Source of the DNA: Dietzia sp. JS16-p6b
Lineage (GTDB): Bacteria > Actinomycetota > Actinomycetes > Mycobacteriales > Mycobacteriaceae
NCBI RefSeq assembly: GCF_003052165.1
Contig: NZ_CP024869.1
Location: 3,196,001-3,260,000, forward strand
Direction: 5' to 3'
DNA length: 64,000 nucleotides
Shown here: piece after piece, positions 16,074 to 24,636 of the stretch
How the letters are laid out: every line of letters starts with the position of its first letter
Numbering within the stretch: the stretch's first letter is position 1
The notes under the pieces: generated by a model
What the model was told of the DNA's origin: nothing
Databases searched by the model: none
What the model saw: only the letters and a program-made list of their open reading frames with translations
Program-made: the position numbers and the translations under genes

Positions 16074-17161
16074 CTTCTCATTAAGCCACGCCCTGTGATC
16101 ATCGGCAGGTCCTTTGCGTATACAAGCCCGGGCTCGGCTTCGACCACGGCCTCGACGGCGTTGACCAGCCGCATCGCGGTGACGAGCATTCCGGATTCGT
16201 TGTGGTCGCCGTGTTCGGCGTGGTGGGTGAACTCCACCCGCATGGACGGCTGACCATGGATCTCGATGCGGTAGCACCCGTCACCGTGATCGGGCCTCGG
16301 CCAATCCGGCGCCTGGTCCGCGGCCGTGCGGGTGACGTGCTCCAGGACGATGCGGTCCTCACCGTCGACCTGACCCGCGACCTCGAACCGTAGTGCCGCC
16401 TGCGTGCCGGCGGGGACCTCGCACGCCAGCAGGGACAGGTCGCGCTCGGCGGGCAGTCGCTCGTGGCGTTCGACCAGGGGTTCGTCGAGGGCCACCCCGA
16501 CCGCGGCGGCGAGCTGCCGGACCACCGACCCCCAGCCGGCGGCGAGCATGCCCGGCCTGAGGAGAGGGGGGAGCGACTCCATGGTCTGTCCGAATCCGAA
16601 CAGCCGCCGCATGGTCTCGCCCTGGTGGTACACCGAGTAATCGGCGATCTCGCCAACCCGGATCAGGTCGATCCGCCGGGACAGGCTCGTCATGACCATC
16701 GGCAGTACGTCGTTGGCGAATCCCGGGTCGATCCCGTTGACGTGCAGGGTCGCACCGCCGCCCCGCCCGGCCTCGTCCAGGGCGGAGATCATCTCCGCCG
16801 GCAGGATGCCGTGCGGGTACTGCAGCAGCACGGGCCCGGAGGCCACCACGTTGACACCCGCCCGCAGGAACGCGGTGAAGTCCTCGATCGCCTCCATGAA
16901 CCGGGACTCGGTCTCCGCGGTGTAGACCACGGCGTCGGGTGCGAGCGCGATCAGCTCCGCCCGGTCGTCGGTCGCGTCCACTCCCAGATCGCGGTCCAGA
17001 CCGGCGAGCCGGCCGGCGTCGAGGCCCACCTTGGCGGGGTCGGAGACAAAGACGCCGACGAGCTCCAGTTCAGGCCGGGCGTCGATCGCCTCGACCGCCA
17101 TCCTGCCCAGGTAGCCCGTCGACCACTCCACGACCCTGATCGGCACATCCCGCTTCGACAT
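16070..17161 (-). CDS. Dihydrodipicolinate reductase-like NAD(P)-binding oxidoreductase
   Basis: 363 residues. Rossmann N-terminus 'IRVVEWSTGYLGRMAVEAI' (about 7-25) and the DapB-like N-terminal domain; C-terminal region resembles 2,4-diaminopentanoate dehydrogenase-type proteins, a group common in mycobacteria with unknown substrate. It is not the lysine-pathway DapB, which is shorter (about 250 residues) and carries a different C-terminal motif. ATG at 17161 has TATCGT 6 nt upstream. First gene of the operon that continues with two secreted hydrolases. Confidence 0.82.
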   Translation of the reverse strand: MSKRDVPIRVVEWSTGYLGRMAVEAIDARPELELVGVFVSDPAKVGLDAGRLAGLDRDLGVDATDDRAELIALAPDAVVYTAETESRFMEAIEDFTAFLRAGVNVVASGPVLLQYPHGILPAEMISALDEAGRGGGATLHVNGIDPGFANDVLPMVMTSLSRRIDLIRVGEIADYSVYHQGETMRRLFGFGQTMESLPPLLRPGMLAAGWGSVVRQLAAAVGVALDEPLVERHERLPAERDLSLLACEVPAGTQAALRFEVAGQVDGEDRIVLEHVTRTAADQAPDWPRPDHGDGCYRIEIHGQPSMRVEFTHHAEHGDHNESGMLVTAMRLVNAVEAVVEAEPGLVYAKDLPMITGRGLMRR

Positions 17162-17201
17162 GATCGGACGATAACCGTATCGAGCCCGCGCCGGGCCGGG
17201 C

Positions 17202-19220
17202 TCACCAGATGCTGACGCGCTCCTCCGGGGCGAGCCACATGCCGTCGGCCTCGGTCACACCGAACGCCTCGTGGAAGTCGTCGAGGTTCTTGACCACCTG
17301 GTTGCAGCGGAACTCCGGCGGCGAGTGCGGATCCACAGCCAGACGACGGGCGGCCTCCTCGGCGCGGGTCTTCGTGCGCCACACGATCGCCCACGAGGCG
17401 ATCAGCCGCTGCAGTCCGGTGAGACCGTCGATCTCCGGCCCCACCCCGGTTCCCACTGCGGGCTCGCCGTCCTGCCCGTTCGCCAGGCGGTAGGCGAGGA
17501 TCGCGATCGTCAGTCCGCCCAGGTCGCCGATGTTCTCCCCCACCGTGAAGGCGCCGTTGACGTGGTCCTTGGCCGGATCCAGACCGTCGGGGGTGAGGCC
17601 CTGGTACTGAGCGATCAGCGCCTCCACCCGTGTTCCGAACGCGCTGCGGTCCTCGTCGGTCCACCAGTCCACGAGGTTCCCCTCGCCGTCGTACTTGGAC
17701 CCCTGGTCGTCGAACCCGTGGCCGATCTCGTGCCCGATCACGGCGCCGATCGCCCCATAGTTCGCGGCGTCGTCGGCGTCGGCGTCGAAGAACGGCGGCT
17801 GCAGGATCGCGGCCGGGAAGACGATCTCGTTCATCACCGGGTTGTAGTAGGCGTTGACCGTCTGCGGCGTCATGTGCCACTCGCCGCGGTCGACGGGGCC
17901 GCCGAGCTTATCCAGTTCGTAGTTGTGCTCGAACTCGGCGGAGCGGCGCACGTTGCCGAGCAGGTCGTCGGAGCGCACCTCCAGCGCCGAGTAATCGCGC
18001 CATGTGTCGGGGTAGCCGATCTTGGGCACGAACGCCTCGAGCTTGGCCAGCGCGCGCTCGCGCGTGGCCGGGGTCATCCACGGCAACCGGCCGATGGAAT
18101 AGCGGTAAGCCGCGGTGAGGTTCTCGACCAGCTCGACCATCCGGGCCTTGTGGCCGGGCGGGAAGTGCCGCGCCACGTACTCCTTGCCGACCTCCTCGCC
18201 GAGGGCCGCCTCGACCGCGCCGACGCCGCGCTTCCAGCGGGCCTTGTTCTCCTCGGTGCCGGACATCACGGTGCCGTAGAAGCGGAAGTTCTCGTCCACC
18301 AGCTCGGCGGCCAGGTAGGGCGCGCGGGAGGAGACGGTCCGCCAGCGCAGCCACTGCTTCCAGGTCTCCAACGGCTCGGTGTCCCACAGCTCGGCCACGG
18401 CGGTGAGGTAGTCGGGCTGCATCGCGACGAGCCGCCCGAAGGTCTCCTCCGTGCCGCCGACCTCGCGGGCCCAGTCGTGCCACGGGAAACCCGGTGCCAG
18501 CTCCGGCAGTTCCTCCCACGTGACGGGGTTGTAGGTCTTGTCCGCATCCCGGCGGGCCACGACGTCCCAGTGGGCGGCGGCGATGCGGGTCTCCAGGTCG
18601 ACGATCTGCTCCGCGGTGCGGCGGGCCGCGCCCTCGCCTTCCGCGCTCTCGACAAGCCCGGCGAGCTCGAACATCCGCGCGATGTGGTCGGTGTACTGGT
18701 CGCGCAGCTTCGCGTACTGGTCCTCGCGGTAGTACGACTCGTCCGGCAGCCCGATACCGTACTGCACCAGGTAGAGGATGTACTCGCTGGAGTTCTTGGC
18801 GTCGTTGTTGACGTACGCGCCGATCAGGCCACCGACGCCCACCTTCTCCAAGCGGGCCATGGCACGAGCGAGCGCGTCGGAGTCGGCGGCGCCGTCGATC
18901 TCGGCCAGGTCGGGTGCGAGGGCGGCCACCCCGGCGGCCTCGACCGCGTCGGTGTCCATGAACGAGGCATAGAACGCCCCGATCTTCGAGTCGACCGGGG
19001 CGTCGGTGATGATGTCGCGCACCCGCTCCTCCGACAGGTCGCGCAAGGCGAGAAACGCGCCGTCGATAGGCCGATCGGCGGGGATCACATGGTCCCGCAG
19101 CCAGGTACCGTTGACGTGCTGGTACAGGTCATCCTGCGACCGCACGTCGGGATCGATGTACTGGAGGTCCAGGCCCGAGGGGCGCGGGGCGTCGGCGGTG
19201 GGGATCTCGGTCGCTGTCAT
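17202..19220 (-). CDS. M13 family zinc metallopeptidase (neprilysin-like; Zmp1/PepO type)
   Basis: 672 residues, the usual length for the family (mycobacterial Zmp1 is 663). Zinc-binding 'HEIGHGFDDQG' at about 497-501, the upstream substrate-binding 'NAYYNPVMNEIVFPAAILQPPFF', the third ligand region 'GENIGDLGGLTIA', and the C-terminal 'VWRTKTR...DPHSPPEFRCNQVVKNLDDFHEAF' and terminal 'RVSIW' are all present, so it should be active. No signal peptide is visible. ATG at 19220 has TAACCT 6 nt upstream. M. tuberculosis Rv0198c occupies the matching position before the mmpL3 region. Confidence 0.95.
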   Translation of the reverse strand: MTATEIPTADAPRPSGLDLQYIDPDVRSQDDLYQHVNGTWLRDHVIPADRPIDGAFLALRDLSEERVRDIITDAPVDSKIGAFYASFMDTDAVEAAGVAALAPDLAEIDGAADSDALARAMARLEKVGVGGLIGAYVNNDAKNSSEYILYLVQYGIGLPDESYYREDQYAKLRDQYTDHIARMFELAGLVESAEGEGAARRTAEQIVDLETRIAAAHWDVVARRDADKTYNPVTWEELPELAPGFPWHDWAREVGGTEETFGRLVAMQPDYLTAVAELWDTEPLETWKQWLRWRTVSSRAPYLAAELVDENFRFYGTVMSGTEENKARWKRGVGAVEAALGEEVGKEYVARHFPPGHKARMVELVENLTAAYRYSIGRLPWMTPATRERALAKLEAFVPKIGYPDTWRDYSALEVRSDDLLGNVRRSAEFEHNYELDKLGGPVDRGEWHMTPQTVNAYYNPVMNEIVFPAAILQPPFFDADADDAANYGAIGAVIGHEIGHGFDDQGSKYDGEGNLVDWWTDEDRSAFGTRVEALIAQYQGLTPDGLDPAKDHVNGAFTVGENIGDLGGLTIAILAYRLANGQDGEPAVGTGVGPEIDGLTGLQRLIASWAIVWRTKTRAEEAARRLAVDPHSPPEFRCNQVVKNLDDFHEAFGVTEADGMWLAPEERVSIW

Positions 19221-19256
19221 GCGACCAGGTTACTGAAAGGGGCGACGAGCAGTCCC

Positions 19257-19817
19257 TCAGTAGAAGCCGTTCTCGAGGTTGTGCTGCTTGGCCCCCGAGT
19301 AGGCGTCGACCATCCCCCAGACCCAGAACCCGAGCATGATCGGGATCCCGATCAGGACCACGGACAGCAGGATCCCGAGGAAGTACCCGGCCATGATGCC
19401 GATCCCCTTGCCCGCCTGGCCGTTGATGATCGTGCCGAGCCCCGGCAGGAAGAAGGACAGCACCAGCGAGAGCGCCGGCTCCTTGCGCGACGCACCGTAG
19501 TTCGTCGCGTACGGGTGCACAGCGCCGGCACCAGGGGCCCCGTAGGGCTGGACACCGAAGTGCTGGGCCCCGTAGGGCTGGTCCCCGTAACTCGGCATTC
19601 CGTAAGGTTGAGCCCCGAATTGCTGAGCCCCGAATTGCTGGGCGCCGTAGGGCTGATCGTGGAACGGCTGGTCGGCGAACGGCTGCTGGCCGTACCGGGG
19701 GGACGTGTACCCCTGACCGCCGAAGTCGGTCGACCCATAGGGCTCCGTGCCATACGTCGACCCGAAGTCGTCGCGGTCGCGGCCGTAGGGCTCGTGATTC
19801 TCCGACGGGGTAGTCAT
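19257..19817 (-). CDS. TM2-domain-like membrane protein with Tyr/Gly/Gln-rich N-terminal tail
   Basis: 186 residues. The first 115 are a low-complexity tail of QPYG/QQFGAQ-type repeats, probably disordered and cytoplasmic. The C-terminal 70 hold two TM helices with the TM2-like pattern 'LSLVLSFFLPGLGTIINGQAGKGIGIM', then 'IPIMLGFWVWGMVDAYSGAKQHN', typical of TM2 proteins (loop plus conserved DAY). ATG 19817 has TACTGT 6 nt upstream. Function unknown; tail-plus-TM2 proteins are common in actinobacteria. Confidence 0.82.
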   Translation of the reverse strand: MTTPSENHEPYGRDRDDFGSTYGTEPYGSTDFGGQGYTSPRYGQQPFADQPFHDQPYGAQQFGAQQFGAQPYGMPSYGDQPYGAQHFGVQPYGAPGAGAVHPYATNYGASRKEPALSLVLSFFLPGLGTIINGQAGKGIGIMAGYFLGILLSVVLIGIPIMLGFWVWGMVDAYSGAKQHNLENGFY

Positions 19818-19864
19818 GCCCCCACAGTAACGCGGCGCAGCGACATGCCGGTTGCGAGCCGGTA

Positions 19865-20377
19865 TCAGTTGCGCGCGGTCATCCCTGGACGAGCCCAGAT
19901 GTCGGCGCAGTCGACGCAGGCGTCCTCTGACACGACCCCGACGCGCTGCAGTTGCCCGTACATCCAGCACCCGAGGCAGAACCCCAGAGAGGCCTCGGCG
20001 AGAGCTGCGGCCACCAACACACCCAGCACCACGACCCCCGCCGTCGTGAGCCCGCCCAGGAACAGTCCGAGCGCGACCGAGGACATGACCAGGCCGATCG
20101 TCTGGGCGAACCGCTTGGGCGCACCAGCGACCAGCTTGGGCTCGGAGCTGACCCTCGGGGCGAGCACGTGCACCGAGAGCCTCCCGAACGGTGAGTACCG
20201 CGGGCCTCCGGCCACCCGGAGGGCGAAGCCGACGACCAGCGCCGCGGCGAGCCAGGTCTGCGCGGGCGGCGGTGCCAGCATCGTCCCCACCGCGAGCGCC
20301 ACCACCAGACCGGCGGTGCACCGGGCGGCGTAGTCATTGACTACCTCTGGAAACGCGAACACCTCTCGCAGGCTCAT
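19865..20377 (-). CDS. DUF4395 membrane protein
   Basis: 170 residues with the DUF4395 features: N-terminal 'FPEVVNDYAARCTAG', a central 'GPRYSPFGRL', and a 'GFCLGCWMYG' cysteine motif before a short C-terminus carrying a further 'CVDCADIW' pair. About four TM helices. DUF4395 proteins often accompany thioredoxins or sulfurtransferases, so a redox or sulfur role is likely, though no such neighbour is seen here. ATG at 20377 follows GAGGAGG. A perfect 14-bp palindrome lies 48 bases upstream. Confidence 0.83.
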   Translation of the reverse strand: MSLREVFAFPEVVNDYAARCTAGLVVALAVGTMLAPPPAQTWLAAALVVGFALRVAGGPRYSPFGRLSVHVLAPRVSSEPKLVAGAPKRFAQTIGLVMSSVALGLFLGGLTTAGVVVLGVLVAAALAEASLGFCLGCWMYGQLQRVGVVSEDACVDCADIWARPGMTARN

Positions 20378-20424
20378 GCCCGACCTCCTCGACCTCTCCG
20401 TAGGTTCCGTACCGGCACTTAGGT

Positions 20425-20438
20425 AGACAGATCTGTCT
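20425..20438. promoter_or_regulatory. Perfect 14-bp palindrome, probable regulator-binding site upstream of the DUF4395 gene
   Basis: AGACAGATCTGTCT reads the same on both strands and sits in an AT-richer patch 48 bases from the start of the DUF4395 gene and about 130 bases from the divergent pentapeptide gene. The form matches operators of TetR-like dimers. No regulator gene lies next to it. Confidence 0.55.
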
Positions 20439-20528
20439 GTCAATGCCTCCGAGGGTACGCCTGAACCGGCCGAAGTCCCAGTCCGGTCGTCACGGGACCA
20501 GCCGACCCCGGGGCACCCGCACCCCGCT

Positions 20529-20575
20529 CCTAGGCTGGCGCCCGTGCCCCACACCTAGGCTGGCGCCCGTGCCCC
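20529..20575 (+). repeat. 25-bp tandem duplication of a leaderless promoter and start codon
   Basis: The 22-bp block CCTAGGCTGGCGCCCGTGCCCC occurs at 20529-20550 and exactly again at 20554-20575. Each copy has a TAGGCT -10 box followed 7 nt later by GTG. The second GTG (20569) opens the pentapeptide-repeat gene; the first opens only a 4-codon ORF (VPHT, stop). No recognisable -35 is seen. Confidence 0.75.
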
Positions 20576-21258
20576 CACCGCTCCGCCGCCGTTCCGGTTC
20601 GCCCCGACCGCCCGCCGCACCGTCCTTGCCGCGTCGGGACCAACTGCAGACCCCGAGGTCCGATCTCGAACCGGACGGTCTGTGGGATGGCGTGTGGGCC
20701 AGCGCCGAGGACGCCCCTGCGCCCGCCGAGGGCGCGGTCCAGATGGGCGGTGCGGAGATCCGTGAGTCGATCCTCCAGGACATCCGGCTGAGCAGTGCCA
20801 GGGCCGACTCACTGCGACTCACCGATGTCGAGCTGCGCGGGTGCGACCTGTCCGGCATGGTCGCCGACGGGGCCACGTTGACGCGGGTCAGATTTGTGGG
20901 CTGCCGCCTCACCGGCGTAGTCCTGTCCGACAGCAGACTCACCGACGTGTCCTTCGACGACTGTCACGCCGACATGATCAACCTGCGCATGGCCCGGTTG
21001 CACCGGGTGCGGCTGTCCTCGACCCGCTGCAGGCAGGCCGACCTCATGGAGGCGCGGGTGGCGGACCTGTCGACCGACGGCGCGGACCTGCGCGGGGCGA
21101 CCCTCGACAAGGCGTCGTTCGCGGCGGCGGACCTCCGCGGGGCCGACCTGGAGGACCTGAGGGGAGCGTCCGCCCTCCGGGGATCGCTCATCTCGCCGGA
21201 ACAGGTCCTGGGGGTCGGCCTGGCGCTGATCGCCGAGGCGGGCATCAGGGTTGAATGA
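20569..21258 (+). CDS. Pentapeptide-repeat protein
   Basis: 229 residues. After a disordered basic/Pro-rich N-terminus (about 1-50), residues 60-210 carry pentapeptide repeats of the A(D/N)LXX type ('GADLRGATLDKASFAAADLRGADL', 'GCDLSGMVADGATLTRVRFVGCRL'), which fold as a right-handed quadrilateral beta helix. Some such proteins (MfpA, Qnr) mimic DNA and protect gyrase from quinolones, but this one has a non-MfpA tail ('LISPEQVLGVGLALIAEAGI'), so no role is assigned. The start GTG 20569 is set by the TAGGCT box 7 nt upstream. Confidence 0.85.
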   Translation: MPPPLRRRSGSPRPPAAPSLPRRDQLQTPRSDLEPDGLWDGVWASAEDAPAPAEGAVQMGGAEIRESILQDIRLSSARADSLRLTDVELRGCDLSGMVADGATLTRVRFVGCRLTGVVLSDSRLTDVSFDDCHADMINLRMARLHRVRLSSTRCRQADLMEARVADLSTDGADLRGATLDKASFAAADLRGADLEDLRGASALRGSLISPEQVLGVGLALIAEAGIRVE

Positions 21259-21317
21259 CTTAGGGCGAGCAGACGGGGCCGAGCAGACGGGCCGAGTGAA
21301 CGGGATGGGACGAACGC

Positions 21318-21590
21318 TCAGGGTAGGTGGGTGGCCGCGTCGCGCCACTGGTTGACGGCCCGGTTGATCATCGCCTGGAGGCGGAGCACCTGGTCGCGAT
21401 CCGTCAGGGTGACCCCGTCGACCCCGGTCCTCAGCACGAGTTCGGGCGTCCCGCGGCCTGCGCCGTTCTCGTCGAGCACCACCGTCTCCGTGACGGTCAC
21501 CTCGAGAACCGCGTCGTCGGCCGGCCCGTCGACTTCGGCGACGAGGTCATGCCTGTAGCGGGGGGTCGAGAAATCTACTGCATCGGTCAC
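21318..21590 (-). CDS. Hypothetical protein, 90 aa
   Basis: Acidic small protein starting 'VTDAVDFSTPRYRHDLVAEVDGPADDAVLEVTVTETVVLDE' and ending 'LQAMINRAVNQWRDAATHLP'. The GTG at 21590 has a GGGAG site 8 nt upstream; longer starts would add a Pro/Arg-rich non-conserved stretch. The body looks like a beta-sheet pair followed by a C-terminal helix. No family recognised. A short tandem GCCGAGCAGACGGG-like repeat lies just 3' of its end at about 21270-21300. Confidence 0.6.
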   Translation of the reverse strand: MTDAVDFSTPRYRHDLVAEVDGPADDAVLEVTVTETVVLDENGAGRGTPELVLRTGVDGVTLTDRDQVLRLQAMINRAVNQWRDAATHLP

Positions 21591-21761
21591 GAGGGGAACT
21601 CCCGACTGGGAACGGAGGGATTTCTTCCACCATAGGGGCGGCGGGAGAGGTGATCGCACCAGTGGGACAGCGTGTTACCGGTTGTGACGGATCCGTGACC
21701 CACACCACCACCGCCCGGTTGTCGCACACCGACGAATTGTGAGGAAAGTTGCGCGAGTTGC

Positions 21762-21796
21762 TTGTGTGATTGTTGTTACTACTTGATACTTCCCCC
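21762..21796 (+). promoter_or_regulatory. Promoter of the GH25 gene, leaderless
   Basis: -35-like TTGTGT (21762-21767), 17-bp spacer, -10 GATACT (21785-21790), and the ATG 6 nt further on, so transcription should start at or next to the A of the start codon. The surrounding 70 bases are unusually AT-rich for this chromosome. Confidence 0.65.
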
Positions 21797-22837
21797 ATGA
21801 CACCAGCCGGTCAGCCGTCGCGCCATGCCCTCCTCCCCCGCCTCATCGTGGCCCTGGCCTCCGCGGTCGCTCTGGCCCTCGGCCTTCTCGCCGTCGTCAT
21901 CTCCCCCCGCGCCGACGCCGTCGTCCCCCTCTCCCCCGCGTTCGACAGCCTGGCCCGCGGCGTCGACTCCTCGAGTTGGCAGCATCCGCACGGCGCACAC
22001 GTCGACTGGCACGCGGCCGCCGCATCAGGCCAGTCGTTCGCCTTCGTCAAGGCCACCGAGGGCACCGGCCCCGCGAACCGCTACTACGAGGCCGACGTGG
22101 AAGCCGCCCGCGCCGCGGGGATGGCCGTGGGCAGCTACCACAAGGCGCGGCCCGCGATGGATCCCGCGATCCAGGCGCGCGCCTTCGCCACCCGGGTGCA
22201 GTCGGTGGGCGGCGAACAGTTGCCGCCGGTGCTCGACATCGAGACCGACGAGGGCAAGAACCCGCAGGAGCTGATCGAGTGGACGCGGGTCTTCCTCACG
22301 GAACTGCAGCACCTCACCGGTCGGACGCCGATCGTCTACACGTACCGGTTCTTCTGGATCGACCGGATGGCCAACACCACCCAGTTCTCCGAGTACCCGC
22401 TGTGGCTGGCCGAGTACGGGGTCCCGGAGCCGACGCTCCCCGTGATCGGCGGGTGGAACGAGTGGCTGTTCTGGCAGAACTCGGAGACAGGCGAGGTGCC
22501 GGGCTTCACCGGTCCCGTGGACCTCAACATCTTCGCCGGGACACGCGAGGATCTCGGGGCGTGGATGGGGCCTGTCACGCCGGGCGAGGCGCCGGCGCCC
22601 GCACCCGAGGCCGCGCCAGCTCCGGCGCCGGCGCCCGAACCGGCACCGGAGATCGCGCGCGTTCCGGATCCCGCACCGGTCCTCGATCCCGCTCCCGCCC
22701 CTGTCGCCGGGGGACGCGCGGAACCGGTCACCATCGTGGTCCCCGAAGGTCTCCCCGCGCCCGACGGCGTCAGGCTGCCCGAGACCGTCACCGTCCCGGC
22801 CCACATGCTCGACCAGATCCCGCCAGAGTTCCGCTAG
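21797..22837 (+). CDS. Secreted GH25 lysozyme (N-acetylmuramidase) with Ala/Pro-rich tail
   Basis: 346 residues. Signal peptide (about 1-40), then a GH25 domain with 'GVDSSSWQHP' start, 'FAFVKATEGTG', and the catalytic 'PPVLDIETDEGK' (Asp/Glu pair), 'WLAEYG' and 'LFWQNS...VDLNIF' at the end. It would cut the MurNAc-GlcNAc bond. The catalytic domain is followed by an APAPEPAP-rich linker (about 265-310) typical of wall-spanning regions, then a conserved-looking tail. ATG 21797 is favoured by the leaderless promoter. Ends by overlapping the convergent DUF3054 gene by four bases. Confidence 0.93.
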   Translation: MTPAGQPSRHALLPRLIVALASAVALALGLLAVVISPRADAVVPLSPAFDSLARGVDSSSWQHPHGAHVDWHAAAASGQSFAFVKATEGTGPANRYYEADVEAARAAGMAVGSYHKARPAMDPAIQARAFATRVQSVGGEQLPPVLDIETDEGKNPQELIEWTRVFLTELQHLTGRTPIVYTYRFFWIDRMANTTQFSEYPLWLAEYGVPEPTLPVIGGWNEWLFWQNSETGEVPGFTGPVDLNIFAGTREDLGAWMGPVTPGEAPAPAPEAAPAPAPAPEPAPEIARVPDPAPVLDPAPAPVAGGRAEPVTIVVPEGLPAPDGVRLPETVTVPAHMLDQIPPEFR

Positions 22838-23205
22838 ACCGCCCGGCGCCGGGACACCGCCGCCCGCAGCGCCCGCCAGCCCACGAGAAACACCCCGGTG
22901 GCGAGCGCGGCCACCACCATGAAACTCCAGTGCGGCACCCGCCCGTCACCCAGACCGCGGATCACCATCCCGCCGACGAGCGTGCAGGCCCACACCACGA
23001 CACCGGCTCGGACCCTCGCGGGGTCGCGGCGTGCGATCAGCACCGCGATCCACCCCACCAGCAGGCCCACCAGGAAAGGCCACGCCGTACCCCATACCTG
23101 GCCGATACCGAGGCCCTCGGAATGGGCACCGCGCCCGAAGGTCGCGAACACGACCACCGACACCGCGTCTAACAGGAATACCAACGGAAGCGCCACCGTC
23201 GTCAC
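22834..23205 (-). CDS. DUF3054 membrane protein
   Basis: 123 residues with four TM helices and the DUF3054 pattern: 'FLLDAVSVVVFATFGRGAHSEG' at the start, 'GTAWPFLVGLLVGW' in the middle and 'GMVIRGLGDGRVPHWSFMVVA'. GTG start at 23205 overlaps the stop of the upstream UPF0104 gene (GTGA), so the two are coupled. Function unknown. Confidence 0.87.
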   Translation of the reverse strand: MTTVALPLVFLLDAVSVVVFATFGRGAHSEGLGIGQVWGTAWPFLVGLLVGWIAVLIARRDPARVRAGVVVWACTLVGGMVIRGLGDGRVPHWSFMVVAALATGVFLVGWRALRAAVSRRRAV

Positions 23206-24572
23206 GACTCCTTCTCGTCTCGTCGCGTCGGGCCACTCACCGCACAGGAGTCCTCGTCGGCCTCGACATGGGTCTCATCGCGGGCCCCGCGGCCGCTCCC
23301 GTCACCCTCGCCCGGCTCGCCGGGCTCGCCCGTCCGCGTCCCGTCATCGCGGACCCGCAGGAGGGGGATCGGACCGGAATGGCCGTGGACGGTCGGGCGC
23401 CACGGCGTGCCGTGCAGCGGCCACATCGCGGCGATTCCGGCCGGCGGGGCGGCGACGACCGCGGACCGGTCAGGGTGGCCAGTAGTCGACGACGACGGGC
23501 GCTCCGGAGGGGGAGAGCCGTCCTCGTGGGCGACATCGGGGTCGACCTCCACTGCTCCACGGTAGAAGAGGAAGAAGACCACCCACCCGGCCAGCGCCAC
23601 CAGGACAAAGCTGACGATGCGGTAGAGGAACACCGCCGCGAATGCCTGATGCGCACCGAGTCCGCCCGCGGTAAGTGCGGTGATGAGCGCGAACTCGACC
23701 GTCCCGAGCCCGCCCGGAGTGATCGGCGCGGAGGCCACGATCTTGCCGGTCACATAAGCGATGCACAGACCTCCGATGCTGGGCTGCGCGCCGACCGCGT
23801 GGGCGGCCGCCCACAGGCAGCCGACATCGGCCACCCAGTTGAGCAGCGAGAACGCGAAGGCCTTGGAGAACTGGGTCTTGGTCATCTCGACCGCCTCGGC
23901 CTGCTCCACGATCTTGCGCACACCGGCGGCGCCGTGATCGGCGGACTTGCGTCGCCGCGCGTTGACCCAGGCCAGGAGGGTCAGCAGGGCCTCCTCGATC
24001 CTGTCCGGGTTCCGCGCGGCCCACTGCACCACCACCACGATCGCCACGAGACCGACGGCCGACAGCATGAGCAGGAACGGGTTGGACACGCGGCCCACCA
24101 GGAAGAAGCCCGCCAGCGCGAGCAGCACGATCCCCACCGCCGACAGCACCCCGGAGATCACCAGCTGCCACGACGCCACGACGCGGGTCGCACCCCACTG
24201 CCGGGTCTTGCGGTAGGTCAAGGTGGTCCCGAAGACCTGACCGCCGGGAATGCACGTCGAGAACGCGTTGGCGGAGAAGACCAGGCCGACGCTCCCCCAG
24301 TACCCCACCCTGACCCCGGCCGACTGGAGGAGCACCTTCTGCACGGAGCCGTAGCTGGACATGGAGAGGTACGAGAACACCAACGCGACCGCGACCCATC
24401 CCCAGTGCGGATTGACCACCGCCGAGAACCCCTCGGCGAAGAACGGCATCTGTCCGCGGAGCCAGTAGAGGACGAAACCCAGGACTGTGAGAGTGGCGAT
24501 CGCCTTGAACCAGGGGTTGGCCAGGACCATCCGGACACCACGGCGAAGCGTGGTGCCCCGCGTCCCCTTCAT
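23202..24572 (-). CDS. UPF0104/AglD-like (lysylphosphatidylglycerol synthase TM region) membrane protein
   Basis: 456 residues. Residues about 15-340 hold 7-9 TM helices with family motifs 'CIPGGQVFGTTLTYR' and 'SAPITPGGLGTVEFAL', the conserved PGGxGxxE segment of the LPG-synthase-TM family. The C-terminal 115 residues are a disordered charged/Pro-rich cytoplasmic tail. Start at 24572 is chosen because TATGGT lies 6 nt upstream. M. tuberculosis Rv0204c is the positional counterpart in the mmpL3 region. It lacks the soluble DUF2156 aminoacyl-transferase part, so it is more likely a lipid-handling membrane protein than a true MprF. Confidence 0.85.
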   Translation of the reverse strand: MKGTRGTTLRRGVRMVLANPWFKAIATLTVLGFVLYWLRGQMPFFAEGFSAVVNPHWGWVAVALVFSYLSMSSYGSVQKVLLQSAGVRVGYWGSVGLVFSANAFSTCIPGGQVFGTTLTYRKTRQWGATRVVASWQLVISGVLSAVGIVLLALAGFFLVGRVSNPFLLMLSAVGLVAIVVVVQWAARNPDRIEEALLTLLAWVNARRRKSADHGAAGVRKIVEQAEAVEMTKTQFSKAFAFSLLNWVADVGCLWAAAHAVGAQPSIGGLCIAYVTGKIVASAPITPGGLGTVEFALITALTAGGLGAHQAFAAVFLYRIVSFVLVALAGWVVFFLFYRGAVEVDPDVAHEDGSPPPERPSSSTTGHPDRSAVVAAPPAGIAAMWPLHGTPWRPTVHGHSGPIPLLRVRDDGTRTGEPGEPGEGDGSGRGARDETHVEADEDSCAVSGPTRRDEKES

Positions 24573-24636
24573 CACGCCACCATAACCCGCGGGACGGCCG
24601 GGACCCAGGTTCACACTCCGGGGGCCGGGCCGGGCC

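Noticed and set aside
17271-20333. A 1020-codon plus-strand ORF
   Set aside because: It is antisense to the M13 peptidase, TM2 and DUF4395 genes, all with clear family motifs; its product is Arg/Gly/Val-rich without domains. A GC-rich shadow.
20529-20550. First copy of the duplicated promoter as start of a longer pentapeptide gene
   Set aside because: Its GTG is in another frame and stops after four codons.
22600-22720. Ala/Pro repeat region of the GH25 gene as a separate repeat element
   Set aside because: A low-complexity linker within a single gene without exact unit repeats; typical of wall enzymes.
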